Of a stretch of 64,000 nucleotides of DNA, positions 27,301 to 34,688 are shown piece by piece; position 1 is the stretch's first letter; every line of letters begins with the position of its first letter. The stretch spans positions 62,001 through 126,000 of the forward strand of contig CBDCUE010000017.1 in assembly GCA_965222515.1 (NCBI GenBank). The letters are read 5' to 3'. The position numbers and the translations under genes were made by a program. This DNA comes from CBDCUE01 sp965222515 (GTDB lineage: Bacteria; Pseudomonadota; Alphaproteobacteria; Rickettsiales; JABIRX01). The notes beneath the pieces were generated by a model. It did not search any database. It saw nothing but the letters and a program-made list of their open reading frames with translations, and had not been told where the DNA came from.

Positions 27301-27493
27301 TTTAGATACAGCTAGATCGTTAGCAGGTAAAATTATAGGTGAAAAACATGTTGATGCACTAGGTAAAAAAGAAATACTTAATAATTGGAAGAAAAATGAG
27401 TCTGAATTAATACAAACTTTAGGACAACCTTCTTCACAAGAAATAACAGAAGCTACTAAGACGCCGATAATAAAGCAAGAAGTGAACATATAA
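24314..27493 (+). CDS. Giant coiled-coil protein with QNE[TA] and KED repeats, unknown function
   Basis: 1059 residues, hydrophilic, no signal peptide or membrane helix. Long predicted coiled coils occupy most of residues 330-1000. Two low-complexity tracts: NETQ/NEAQ tetrapeptides (about residues 255-283; 12-bp DNA units) and KED tripeptides (about 399-412; 9-bp units). Composition is extreme in Asn, Lys and Glu. No enzymatic motif is visible. Such large soluble coiled-coil proteins in host-associated alphaproteobacteria are often secreted effectors or structural scaffolds, but that is only an analogy. It stands alone on the plus strand. Confidence 0.8.
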   Translation: MPNNNNDGLASLTKEEKEGFSRDLNQQKENEKSNYQGKVNLISQLMKKKENDTRLYEDTINSNIDGKIEGALKNIIDSWIDFFLELFTSNNNAKKEDINWESKTNEFNAIFTQAVSASNRSPDLEIGASNINTKGNTELLQNLKNKECDFESLAGVDKKDESPVKNNTNALHLFLRGATATIRKEVNSSEKIVITLTAEAKNLYDTQNEKQKESFIECINNDSMFKTQRSNIKSNTNLALNFNNNNLSSFVNDQNETQNEAQNETQNEAQNETQNETQNETQNKKSQTLNDIKVFQKKWNQDYNNNAQNNKYKRALVDNFKNDDESDYSILNKSVTSLNKFVEKQFELITEKNRTIKLQCDYKTRYYQEIQKEEGLIAIKNTEVERLKVNIKNLEKGKEDKEDKEDKEDKEDGNNEKYKQNIKSFSDNLQEEGLDEEIQSYVQNIKNILNLYNMSEVNKNELYKYFSEEEKKSVTRGDYLKMTLEECLTKFIEIKQDSLSFDLQDSDIKTATDSIINNFNDINKNNNNIKNFNKDKITLDKEKASKLNLLHKELSTLKNNILKKQENILELNNNILTADTIIKNTTGDKENIKNAIKVEIDKIKEINAKSSSDRDFNKMRNKVVEEDTNINKLKQFSAHINIEDALKKIIVSGYKDSEKESNILKEVKKNLVSLINAEKEYTKNYRQEIRKINISQDQQDKANNEIGDNRSLNSVVNDRFLCMKKFYENMSNKLEGIIKDKNTKEHQLKKLRILTGDIKRNIEIEKKELNNLENESNIKQNNVEKLTKEKEKNKTEKAVVSKDINKRKEETKLLINKLYEFKRGSRGGIGKFLWRNRTDNQNLENAQQKFQSYNEGNIKFYELEKDICKDYEDIPDEDIKKHVKNIKDSISKLDEYKKKEILFEADIQECDLKLANAKELVVAKTDYQKMINEQKKKVSDLITLEEELIKETSINKKEISELSAEDNNNIKKVNDYNTELNNRSTDIRFTVASQAGLDTARSLAGKIIGEKHVDALGKKEILNNWKKNESELIQTLGQPSSQEITEATKTPIIKQEVNI
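25075..25160. repeat. 12-bp tandem repeats (AATGAAactcag / AATGAAgctcag)
   Basis: About seven consecutive 12-bp units alternate 'aatgaaactcag' and 'aatgaagctcag', coding NETQ/NEAQ. Because the unit is a multiple of three, copy-number changes keep the frame and only alter linker length. Confidence 0.9.
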
Positions 27494-27545
27494 TTGTATA
27501 GAAAGATTACTAATTCCAATTCATAAAATTATAACATAAAAAAAA

Positions 27546-27770
27546 ATGTCAGCATCACAATTAGAAATATTAGAAATTTTGCGAGAAAGATTTGTTAATG
27601 GAGAGTTTAAGGTTATTGATAATATGGGGACTGGTGATAATTGGACTATTTTGGTTAAGTCGCAAGAATTCAAAAATTTACCTAAGGTAAAGCAACATCA
27701 GATGGTTATGCGGGCTTTAAAACCTCTTTTACAAACAAAAATTCATGCCGTTACCATAAAAACTAGCTGA
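27546..27770 (+). CDS. BolA-family protein
   Basis: 74 residues with the class II KH-like BolA fold: LEILEILRERFVNGEFKVID, then HQMVMRALKPLL containing the conserved His of the iron-sulfur partner site. BolA/IbaG proteins pair with monothiol glutaredoxin in Fe-S trafficking. No glutaredoxin gene is adjacent here. The short, compact form is closer to IbaG (YrbA) than to E. coli BolA. Confidence 0.85.
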   Translation: MSASQLEILEILRERFVNGEFKVIDNMGTGDNWTILVKSQEFKNLPKVKQHQMVMRALKPLLQTKIHAVTIKTS

Positions 27771-27864
27771 TGAACGGGGTATTGCTTTAGAAAGCCTGTA
27801 AAAATTGCCAAATCCTCAAAAATTATCATCTGTGAAAGCAGAAATCCAAGGCAGAAAACAGTTT

Positions 27865-29157
27865 TTACCTTACATTAGTACTTCCATAACAATCTTGTGA
27901 AAATCTTATTTTATCAAAACTGGCACATTCTGAGCAGTTTATTTGCCAGTTTTTAGCTTCTTTTTTGCAATTATTACAAAAATATCCTATGCTAAAGTCA
28001 TAATATTTCTCTTGTTTTAATAAATCTTCATAAAATTCAATATCATTAGAGTTTTCTTGATGTTTTCTAAAAAATTCTAATGATATTTTATAAATTTGCT
28101 TGCTGTTACTATGATGCAGGGATGTTTTTAATAAGTTTTTTGTATTTTGTATATTTAAGTCATATTTATAAGATAATTCTGCATATTTTATCATAACAGA
28201 CTCATTGTAACTAGTGGTTTTTATTAATTTATTCAACTTGTCTAATTGTAATTTTATTGATTTATCATTATTTATTGTAACAAAAAGATCTATTAACTCT
28301 CTGTTATAATTATGTTTTATAGATTTTTTTATCAAGGAAGTTAAGCTGATAATTTTGTTGTTTTTGAATAAATAATTAGCATATTCTATTTCTATTTGAG
28401 GGTGTTTAGGAAATAATTTATATGATTTCAATAAATTTTCATCATTATTGCTTTTTTTAAATATAACAAAATAACTAAGTGCTAGATATGTTTTATAGTC
28501 TTTCTTTTGTAAAAGTCTTTTTTTGATATTCTTTTCTATATGCTTAATTGCTTTTGGCCAATCTTGATTTTCAATATAACTTTCTGCTAAATATACCACA
28601 TTATTATGAATATTTGGAGCATATTCATATGCTTGCTCTAAATATTCTAAAGATAATTTATGGTTATTATTATTTTTTGCATTAAGATATAAACCTTGTA
28701 AGGCAAATAATTTTGTTTTGTTATCCTTTAATAATTTCTTTAAATCTTTACTAATATCTTTTCCTGTTGCTTTATTATGTTGCAAATGAAGTAGCTTTAA
28801 TAAAGAATGATTATTAATAGTTTTATCAAGTTTTTTGATGATTTTTGCAGCATTATCATAATCACTAGTGGCATTATGAATAATGTAATTAGTAAGATAA
28901 TTTAATGATTTGTCAAAGTTTTTGTTTTTTTGTTTTATTAGAAATAATTCCCTACTATGAAGAATTTTAAATAAAAACAATAAAGTAATTACAATTGTAG
29001 CAGTAAATAAAATTATAATAATAATCAAGAAACCTTGGCTTAAAGCTATCTGATAATCTCCAATTAAAATGGTGATTTCATTGCTTGCTAATAATAATTT
29101 ACTGGATATTGAGATGGTAATTATTGCGACAATAAAAAGAAGTAATATTTTTATCAT
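27865..29157 (-). CDS. HemY-like TPR membrane protein with C-terminal zinc ribbon
   Basis: 430 residues. Two N-terminal membrane helices (residues ~1-20 and ~40-66) are followed by helical TPR-type repeats (YAPNIHNNVVYLAESYIEN, DYKTYLALSYFVIF). The last 35 residues carry FCNNCKK and NCSECASF, two CxxC pairs forming a rubredoxin/zinc-ribbon like that at the end of LapB. It lies downstream of a mitofilin-like gene, as hemY does in alphaproteobacteria. Probable role: an envelope scaffold related to heme or LPS assembly control; not a heme enzyme. Confidence 0.75.
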   Translation of the reverse strand: MIKILLLFIVAIITISISSKLLLASNEITILIGDYQIALSQGFLIIIIILFTATIVITLLFLFKILHSRELFLIKQKNKNFDKSLNYLTNYIIHNATSDYDNAAKIIKKLDKTINNHSLLKLLHLQHNKATGKDISKDLKKLLKDNKTKLFALQGLYLNAKNNNNHKLSLEYLEQAYEYAPNIHNNVVYLAESYIENQDWPKAIKHIEKNIKKRLLQKKDYKTYLALSYFVIFKKSNNDENLLKSYKLFPKHPQIEIEYANYLFKNNKIISLTSLIKKSIKHNYNRELIDLFVTINNDKSIKLQLDKLNKLIKTTSYNESVMIKYAELSYKYDLNIQNTKNLLKTSLHHSNSKQIYKISLEFFRKHQENSNDIEFYEDLLKQEKYYDFSIGYFCNNCKKEAKNWQINCSECASFDKIRFSQDCYGSTNVR

Positions 29158-30080
29158 AACAAAATTAAATTAATTATTTGATTGAAATATTGTTCAAATT
29201 TCACTTGATTATCAATAGCTATTAACAAACTCTCTGTTACTTGGAGTTTTTTATTTAATAAATTAATGTTCATTTGAGCATTCTGATAATCTTTTGAAAT
29301 GATATCATTTTTTAATTGATGAAAAGCTTTTTTAAAAACATCCTTGTTGCCAAAATTTTTTATTTTTTTAATTGAAAAATAATTAGCAACACTGGTTTTA
29401 AATTTTTCTTTTACACTAGAATCTTTTTTTTTATGTTGAGATATATAAAAATCATTTTCTAAACTGTTTATTTGAGCCAAAATATCTTTTTTAGAAGAAA
29501 GCTTTTTTAAATTAGCTAATTTTTCTAATGGCTTTTTTAAACCAATAATATTTTTTCCTATTTTTATCACTTGCCTAGTTTTAACAGAAAAATCTTTACC
29601 ATTCAAAGCAAGATGTTGAATTTTATATAATTCAATTATAATAATATTAGCTTTGCTAGGGTTTTGGACTATTGATTGAGAGAATTGAGTTTTTTTTAAT
29701 GATTGAACATTTTCTTGTAAATTTTCTATAATTATCTCTATATTATTAATTTTTTTGTAGAGATTAGTAATATATTCCTCATATTTATTGATGTCTATTT
29801 CTTCTATTGGCAATTTTTTATCTGTTTCTTTGATATCTTCATCTTTAAAAAGATCTTCAAAATCTTTTTGGTTCTCTTGTTCTAAATTTTCAGAAATTCC
29901 GTTATCATTTTGGCTAGAATTAATGTTACTTGAATCGTCTAGAATAAAAAATTCAACATCTTTTTTATGGCTATTATTAAAGAATGAAATAATTATTATT
30001 AAAATAATACCAATAGCTAAAACAGAAGCAATAATGGGTATCTTTTTTTTATGGTTCAATAATGTTTGTTTTACTTGCAT
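29154..30080 (-). CDS. Mitofilin/HemX-like inner-membrane protein
   Basis: 308 residues. One membrane helix (IPIIASVLAIGIILIIIISFF, residues ~14-34), an acidic Asn-rich linker, a coiled coil (INNIEIIIENLQENVQSLKK) and a helical C-terminus. Arrangement and its position before a HemY-like gene match the alphaproteobacterial COG4223/mitofilin proteins, relatives of MICOS Mic60. It overlaps the next gene by 4 bp and the previous by 32 bp, so the trio is an operon. Function: envelope organisation, inferred. Confidence 0.7.
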   Translation of the reverse strand: MQVKQTLLNHKKKIPIIASVLAIGIILIIIISFFNNSHKKDVEFFILDDSSNINSSQNDNGISENLEQENQKDFEDLFKDEDIKETDKKLPIEEIDINKYEEYITNLYKKINNIEIIIENLQENVQSLKKTQFSQSIVQNPSKANIIIIELYKIQHLALNGKDFSVKTRQVIKIGKNIIGLKKPLEKLANLKKLSSKKDILAQINSLENDFYISQHKKKDSSVKEKFKTSVANYFSIKKIKNFGNKDVFKKAFHQLKNDIISKDYQNAQMNINLLNKKLQVTESLLIAIDNQVKFEQYFNQIINLILL

Positions 30081-30846
30081 ATTTTATCCTTTCTTTGTTT
30101 TTTATTAAAGATTTCTCTAATAATATTTTTGTTTGAATATCTACAATTTCTTTTGCATATTTTTTTGCTATTAAATCAATGTTATAAAAAGGTATAGATA
30201 AAAGTGCTATATCGTTACTATCATCAAAATCAGGAAATAAGAAATCTTCTTCTAAAGGAAAGGTATTGTTAATTATTTCATAAGAAATAATGTCTTGCTC
30301 ACTTATATTAGATAAATTAAATTTATTATCTGCAATTTTGCTTTTTATATCTTCATTTAAACTAATACTTAAATTAATAATAAAACTATTTAAAGGGTAA
30401 TTTAAAGAATTGTTTTTAATATTCTTCCAAATTTCATCATTATATTTATTTTTTAAAAATTCTAGATATTTACTTACTATTACAGAATGATATTTAGCAT
30501 TTTGCTTTCTTATTTTTATGTAATCTTGCTTCAAAAAAAAAAAAATTTCTAAAAAAGAAAGGTTGTTTGTGTCTTGATAAGAAATTTCTAGTTTTAAGTC
30601 TTTTTGAAATACTTTGTCATTTCTTGCTAGCTTAGATAATAATTGATCTTCTAAAATTTTATCTTGGTCAATAATTTTATTTTTAGAAATCTCTTGATAA
30701 TACTTTATATCACTAGCAAAAACAGGATCTTTATCAAGAAAGGCAATAATTGCTCCTTTATCTTCATATGTGATATTAGAACTAGTCACATAAATAATAG
30801 CCGTCAAAGCAAAGATAGAAATTATAAATAATAATGATTTTAACAT
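30049..30846 (-). CDS. Hypothetical exported/anchored protein at the hemD position
   Basis: 265 residues beginning with a membrane or signal segment (LLFIISIFALTAIIYVTSS). After it IIAFLDKDPVFASDIKYY loosely recalls the start of SurA/PpiD-type periplasmic chaperones ('DgepIt.sDl'), but I see no parvulin domain. In many alphaproteobacteria the gene here is hemD; this protein lacks any HemD features. First gene of the operon with the mitofilin-like and HemY-like genes. Confidence 0.6.
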   Translation of the reverse strand: MLKSLLFIISIFALTAIIYVTSSNITYEDKGAIIAFLDKDPVFASDIKYYQEISKNKIIDQDKILEDQLLSKLARNDKVFQKDLKLEISYQDTNNLSFLEIFFFLKQDYIKIRKQNAKYHSVIVSKYLEFLKNKYNDEIWKNIKNNSLNYPLNSFIINLSISLNEDIKSKIADNKFNLSNISEQDIISYEIINNTFPLEEDFLFPDFDDSNDIALLSIPFYNIDLIAKKYAKEIVDIQTKILLEKSLIKNKERIKYASKTNIIEP

Positions 30847-30872
30847 ATTAATTTAAAAATTTTTATAAAAAC

Positions 30873-30977
30873 CTCCACCGCCGTCATCCACGGAAAATCG
30901 GAGATCCAAGGCAAATCGCAGTCTTTTTAGACATTTGTTGCAATGGATCCCCGCTTTTCCGTGGATGACGGCGGAGG
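30873..30977. repeat. Long palindromic intergenic repeat, family A copy 2
   Basis: Arms 'ccgccgtcatccacggaaaa' (30879-30898) and 'ttttccgtggatgacggcgg' (30955-30974) pair perfectly; the spacer 'gatccaaggcaaatcgcag' and 'tctttttagacatttgttgc' matches the 4.9-kb copy. The arms differ in sequence from copy 1 yet remain self-complementary, so base changes have been compensated on both sides. Confidence 0.85.
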
Positions 30978-31027
30978 GATTTTCTTGTTAAATGCACAAA
31001 TTTACTAATTGCGACACAGTCTGCTAG

Positions 31028-31135
31028 CGGGAGGTAGTAGTTAAATCCGAATTCTTTGCTTTCCTTTGCTATGTAAAGGGACCCCCCACACCAAAATCAC
31101 TATGTGATTTTGGCTCCCCCTCAAGGGGGGAACAG
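31028..31135. repeat. Interspersed repeat, family C copy 2 (inverted)
   Basis: Reverse-orientation copy of 13567-13671: 'ctagcgggaggtagtagtta', 'tttgctttcctttgc', 'aaagggaccccccacacc', hairpin CCAAAATCACTATGTGATTTTGG and hairpin CTCCCCCTCAAGGGGGGA. It follows a 'gcgacacagtctg' family B end at 31011. Confidence 0.75.
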
Positions 31136-31223
31136 TTGCTCCAAGATTTTTTTCACATCAAGTAAACTATGTCAAACAACCCTAGAAACAAGATAATGGA
31201 ATTGTTAAAATTCCAATTAAAAC

Positions 31224-31313
31224 TGGCGGAGAGAGTGGGATTCGAACCCACGGTACTATTGCTAGCACGCCAGTTTTCAAGACTGGTTCCTTAAACCGCT
31301 CGGACATCTCTCC
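31224..31313 (-). tRNA. tRNA-Ser (UGA)
   Basis: 90 nt including an encoded CCA. Acceptor GGAGAGA pairs with TCTCTCC, discriminator G. Anticodon stem-loop is CCAGTctTGAaaACTGG with anticodon TGA, a long variable arm follows as expected of type II tRNA-Ser, and the T loop is TTCGAAT. Stands alone between repeats and the EF-hand gene. Confidence 0.96.
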
Positions 31314-31381
31314 TATTTAATATATACTAAAAAAAAGTTAAGATCAGATTAGTATATATAATAATATTTTCTACAATATTA

Positions 31382-31714
31382 TTATTTTTTACTTTTTCTA
31401 CTTTTTCTGCTTTTTCTTTTTCTCCCTTTTTTGTGTTTTTTGCTGTTTTTTAACTCTTTTAAAGATAATTCTGCATCTTTGTTTTTATCTTTTTTATTAA
31501 ATATCTCTCTTGGAGTTTTTCTTTTACATTTTTTGTAAGCTTTTTTTATTTTATGAAGCTTTTTAAACTCAGAGAAGCTTAATGAGTTGCTTTGATCCTT
31601 ATCTACTTTATTAAATGTTTCTTTTAAATCTAATTTAGAACATTTTTTGCCATCAGCATAACTGACACTAGAGATTAATAGGATAGATAGAGAAGTTGCT
31701 AAGACTTTAAACAT
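31382..31714 (-). CDS. Exported EF-hand protein, very basic
   Basis: 110 residues. Signal peptide MFKVLATSLSILLISSVSYA, then two canonical EF-hand loops: DKDQSNSLSFSEF (residues ~38-50) and DKNKDAELSLKEL (~75-87). The tail KHKKGRKRKSRKSRKSKK is extremely basic. Probably a periplasmic or secreted calcium-binding protein; the basic tail may bind nucleic acid or acidic polymers. No obvious operon partner. Confidence 0.8.
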   Translation of the reverse strand: MFKVLATSLSILLISSVSYADGKKCSKLDLKETFNKVDKDQSNSLSFSEFKKLHKIKKAYKKCKRKTPREIFNKKDKNKDAELSLKELKNSKKHKKGRKRKSRKSRKSKK

Positions 31715-31833
31715 AGTTTTGTAAAATATAAAAATTAATTAATGAATATACTAATCTAATCTTAAAATGTTTATTTATATCTACACATTTTTGAGGATAA
31801 AATCAACATTTTGAAATCAGATTAGTATAAAAC

Positions 31834-31855
31834 ATTGAGAGTAGAAACTCTCAAT
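31834..31855 (-). terminator. Hairpin terminator after the lipA-tauE-TIGR02186 operon
   Basis: ATTGAGAGT pairs with ACTCTCAAT around an AGAA loop; on the minus strand it is followed by GTTTTATA. It lies 35 bp beyond the stop of the last gene of that leftward operon. Confidence 0.5.
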
Positions 31856-31889
31856 AGCTTCATTATGTATATTGTCTAATTAAATGCAA

Positions 31890-32630
31890 TTAAAATTTCC
31901 AAAAAATTACACTAGCTAAAAACCCTGCAATTATTGCAGCAACAATACAAAAAATGGCATAAAAATATTTATGAGAATGAGCTAGGTTATAGATAAAAGC
32001 TTCAAAACCAGTTCTTTTTACCTCAACTGGAAAAATTTGTAAAGTAGATAGTTTTTCATCATCAATTAAATATGTTTCTATGGTGTAAATACCAAGTGAA
32101 ATTTTTTTAGGAAAATGAATCTTGATTTTAAATAAATTATTACCCATTAAATTTGCCTTATTTGCTATTTTAGAATATACATTATCTTTGTATTTTTGCT
32201 CAATTAATGCTTCACGAAAATCTTTTATTTCTTCTATTTTTACAATATGATTGTTGTTTTTAGTGTTTATTGATAAATAATCTATTCCTATATTTAAATT
32301 CTCTAATAATAATTGATTTTTTATTTCGTTTAAAGGTTTGGTGCTGTAAATACTATAAAAACTATTGATATTATTAAACTCTATTTGTTTTTTCTGTAAC
32401 CAAATACCAAACATTTTTTCTTTTTTCTGAACAATATAGTTTTTTTTAGGACCTTTTACCAAAACCACTATATCTCCTACTGCATTTTTTATGCCAAATA
32501 ATAAGATGTTTTTTCCCTGAAATTTTGTATCAACTAATATTTTGTTTTCACTAATGCTTGAAATTAATGAATTGGCAAAACCAGAACTGCTATATAATAC
32601 AAAAAACAATAAATAAGCTATTTTTTTCAT
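31890..32630 (-). CDS. TIGR02186-family membrane protein
   Basis: 246 residues. Signal peptide MKKIAYLLFFVLYSSSGFA, an extracytoplasmic beta-rich region (ILVDTKFQGKNILLFGI, VVLVKGPKKNYIVQKK), and a C-terminal membrane helix (YFYAIFCIVAAIIAGFLAS). This is the alphaproteobacterial TIGR02186 pattern, a family found next to TauE/SafE permeases, as here (1-bp gap). It probably acts as an accessory to that transporter; the function is unproven. Confidence 0.8.
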   Translation of the reverse strand: MKKIAYLLFFVLYSSSGFANSLISSISENKILVDTKFQGKNILLFGIKNAVGDIVVLVKGPKKNYIVQKKEKMFGIWLQKKQIEFNNINSFYSIYSTKPLNEIKNQLLLENLNIGIDYLSINTKNNNHIVKIEEIKDFREALIEQKYKDNVYSKIANKANLMGNNLFKIKIHFPKKISLGIYTIETYLIDDEKLSTLQIFPVEVKRTGFEAFIYNLAHSHKYFYAIFCIVAAIIAGFLASVIFWKF

Positions 32631-32631
32631 T

Positions 32632-33546
32632 TTAATTACTAATTACTTCAAAAGGATTAACTGGATCTATAATAAAGCCAAGAATTAATTTTGTAACCAC
32701 TCCAATTATCATCAATGCTAAGAATAATCTTAATTTGTAAGCAGGTATGATGGTTCCTATTTTCGTTCCTATCTGAACCCCAATCACTGAGGTGGTTAAT
32801 AAAATTCCTGCTAGAACAATATCAACAGAGTGGTTGGTTATGGCATATAAAATTGTGGCATTCCCTGTAACAAAAATTATTTGCAACAAAGATGTACCAA
32901 CAACAACATTAGTAGGAATTCTTAAAATATAAATCATTAATGGTATCATAATAAAACCACCACCAATTCCCATAATAACAATAATGATTCCTGCAAAAAA
33001 ACTTAAAAAAATAGGGATTAATATGTTTATTTCTAATTCTGACTTAGCAAAACTCATTTTGAAAGGAATTTTAAAAAGAATGCTTTCTTTTTTTTCAATA
33101 TTTTCGGATAAAGAATGTTTATTTTTAATATTAAAAAGAGTTTTCATCTCTTCATACCCCATATAAATTCCTATACTCCCAAGCACAAAAATATATAGCA
33201 ATGAAATGGTAAGATCTATTTGACCAAGATTCCTAAGAATATTAAATAGATAAACACCAGTTGTAGAACCAAATAAACCGCCAATTATGAGGATTATTCC
33301 CATTTTGTAATCTACATTATTTTTTCTGGAATGGGTTCTGAAGCCAGAAAAAGATGAGGCAACAATCTGATTACTAGAAGAAGCAACAGCCACAACTGGA
33401 CTAACTCCCATAAATATTAGTAAGGGAGTTATAATAAACCCTCCGCCAATTCCAAATAGTCCTGATAAAATTCCTACAAAAAATCCTAAAAATAATAATA
33501 GAAAAATATTAATAGGAATTTCTGCAATAGGTAAATAGATCTCCAT
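32632..33546 (-). CDS. TauE/SafE-family anion permease
   Basis: 304 residues with about eight membrane helices. Two halves each carry the family's glycine signature: GFFVGILSGLFGIGGGFIITPL near residue 20 and AGIIIVIMGIGGGFIMIPLM near 190. Members export or import sulfite, sulfoacetate or related organic anions. It lies 3 bp after lipA and before the TIGR02186 gene. The substrate cannot be read from the sequence. Confidence 0.85.
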   Translation of the reverse strand: MEIYLPIAEIPINIFLLLFLGFFVGILSGLFGIGGGFIITPLLIFMGVSPVVAVASSSNQIVASSFSGFRTHSRKNNVDYKMGIILIIGGLFGSTTGVYLFNILRNLGQIDLTISLLYIFVLGSIGIYMGYEEMKTLFNIKNKHSLSENIEKKESILFKIPFKMSFAKSELEINILIPIFLSFFAGIIIVIMGIGGGFIMIPLMIYILRIPTNVVVGTSLLQIIFVTGNATILYAITNHSVDIVLAGILLTTSVIGVQIGTKIGTIIPAYKLRLFLALMIIGVVTKLILGFIIDPVNPFEVISN

Positions 33547-33549
33547 AAT

Positions 33550-34467
33550 TTATTTTTTTAATTCTCTGTTTTTTTTCATTTCAGCAAAATCTTCTCCAGC
33601 ATGATAAGATGATCTAGTAAGAGGAGAGCTAGCTACCATTAAAAATCCTTTTGCCTTGGCTACTTTTTTATAATAATCAAATTCATCAGGATGAACAAAT
33701 CTTTGCACTGTAGCATGTTTTTTGGTTGGTTGTAAATATTGACCAATAGTTAAAAAATCTACTTCAGCAGATCTTAAATCATCCATCACTTGCAAAACCT
33801 CTTCTTTAGTTTCTCCTAAGCCAACCATTATACCAGATTTAGTGAAAATATTAGGATTAGATTTTTTTACAATTTTCAATAAATATAAAGAGTTAAAATA
33901 TCTAGCCCCAGGTCTAATTTTAGCATAAAGAGATGGAACTGTTTCAATGTTATGATTGAAAACATCAGGTTTACTGTCAGCAACTTTAATAATAGATTCT
34001 TCTTTTCTCAAAAAGTCAGGAGTTAATATTTCTATGGTGGTTGTTGGTGCCATCATTCTAATGTTATGGATAGTTTTAATGAAATGATCTGCACCACCAT
34101 CTGGTAAGTCATCTCTATCTACAGAAGTTATGACAATATGTTCCAACCCCATTTCTGCTACTGCTTTTGCAACATTTAAAGGTTCATTTGGGTTTAAAGC
34201 ATCAGGTACACCAGTTGCAATATTGCAAAATGCACAAGCTCTTGTGCAAGTTGCTCCCATAATCATCATAGTAGCATGTTTTTTGGACCAACACTCACCA
34301 ATATTAGGACAAGCAGCTTCTTCGCATACAGTGTTTAATCCTAAGTTTTTTACTATGTTTTTGGTAGTGGTATATGTTTTAGAAGTGGGGGCTTTTACTC
34401 TAAGCCAAGTAGGCTTTTTAAGATAAGGTTTTTCCTCTTCTTGATATTGGTTATCTAATGTCTGCAT
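33550..34467 (-). CDS. lipA: Lipoyl synthase
   Basis: 305 residues, radical-SAM enzyme. The auxiliary cluster Cys residues are C48, C53 and C59 (VCEEAACPNIGECW); the radical-SAM CxxxCxxC is C74, C78, C81 (CTRACAFC). The C-terminal SSPLTRSSYHAGE contains the conserved Ser ligand. It inserts two sulfurs into octanoyl-E2/GcvH to make lipoate. The gene begins the operon with the TauE permease. Confidence 0.96.
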   Translation of the reverse strand: MQTLDNQYQEEEKPYLKKPTWLRVKAPTSKTYTTTKNIVKNLGLNTVCEEAACPNIGECWSKKHATMMIMGATCTRACAFCNIATGVPDALNPNEPLNVAKAVAEMGLEHIVITSVDRDDLPDGGADHFIKTIHNIRMMAPTTTIEILTPDFLRKEESIIKVADSKPDVFNHNIETVPSLYAKIRPGARYFNSLYLLKIVKKSNPNIFTKSGIMVGLGETKEEVLQVMDDLRSAEVDFLTIGQYLQPTKKHATVQRFVHPDEFDYYKKVAKAKGFLMVASSPLTRSSYHAGEDFAEMKKNRELKK

Positions 34468-34604
34468 TCTTCTTAAAATTAAACTAGTTATTTATAATAT
34501 TTATTTCAGGATAATATATTATTTTACAATTTTCAAATAAAACATACTTGACTTATTAATAATTATTACAGATAATTCTGTTTCAAATATATATAAAAAA
34601 ATCA

Positions 34605-34679
34605 GCGAGTGTAGCTCAGGGGTAGAGCGCAACCTTGCCAAGGTTGAGGCCGTGGGTTCGAATCCCATCACTCGCTCCA
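34605..34679 (+). tRNA. tRNA-Gly (GCC)
   Basis: 75 nt with encoded CCA. Acceptor GCGAGTG pairs with CACTCGC, discriminator T. D arm TAGCTCAGGGGTAGAGC, anticodon stem-loop CAACCttGCCaaGGTTG, T loop TTCGAAT. Located between the divergent lipA start and the end of lysA. Confidence 0.97.
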
Positions 34680-34688
34680 ATTTTAACT

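Noticed and set aside
30049..30846. hemD (uroporphyrinogen-III synthase), by position
   Set aside because: The protein begins with an export/membrane segment and shows none of the HemD two-domain features.
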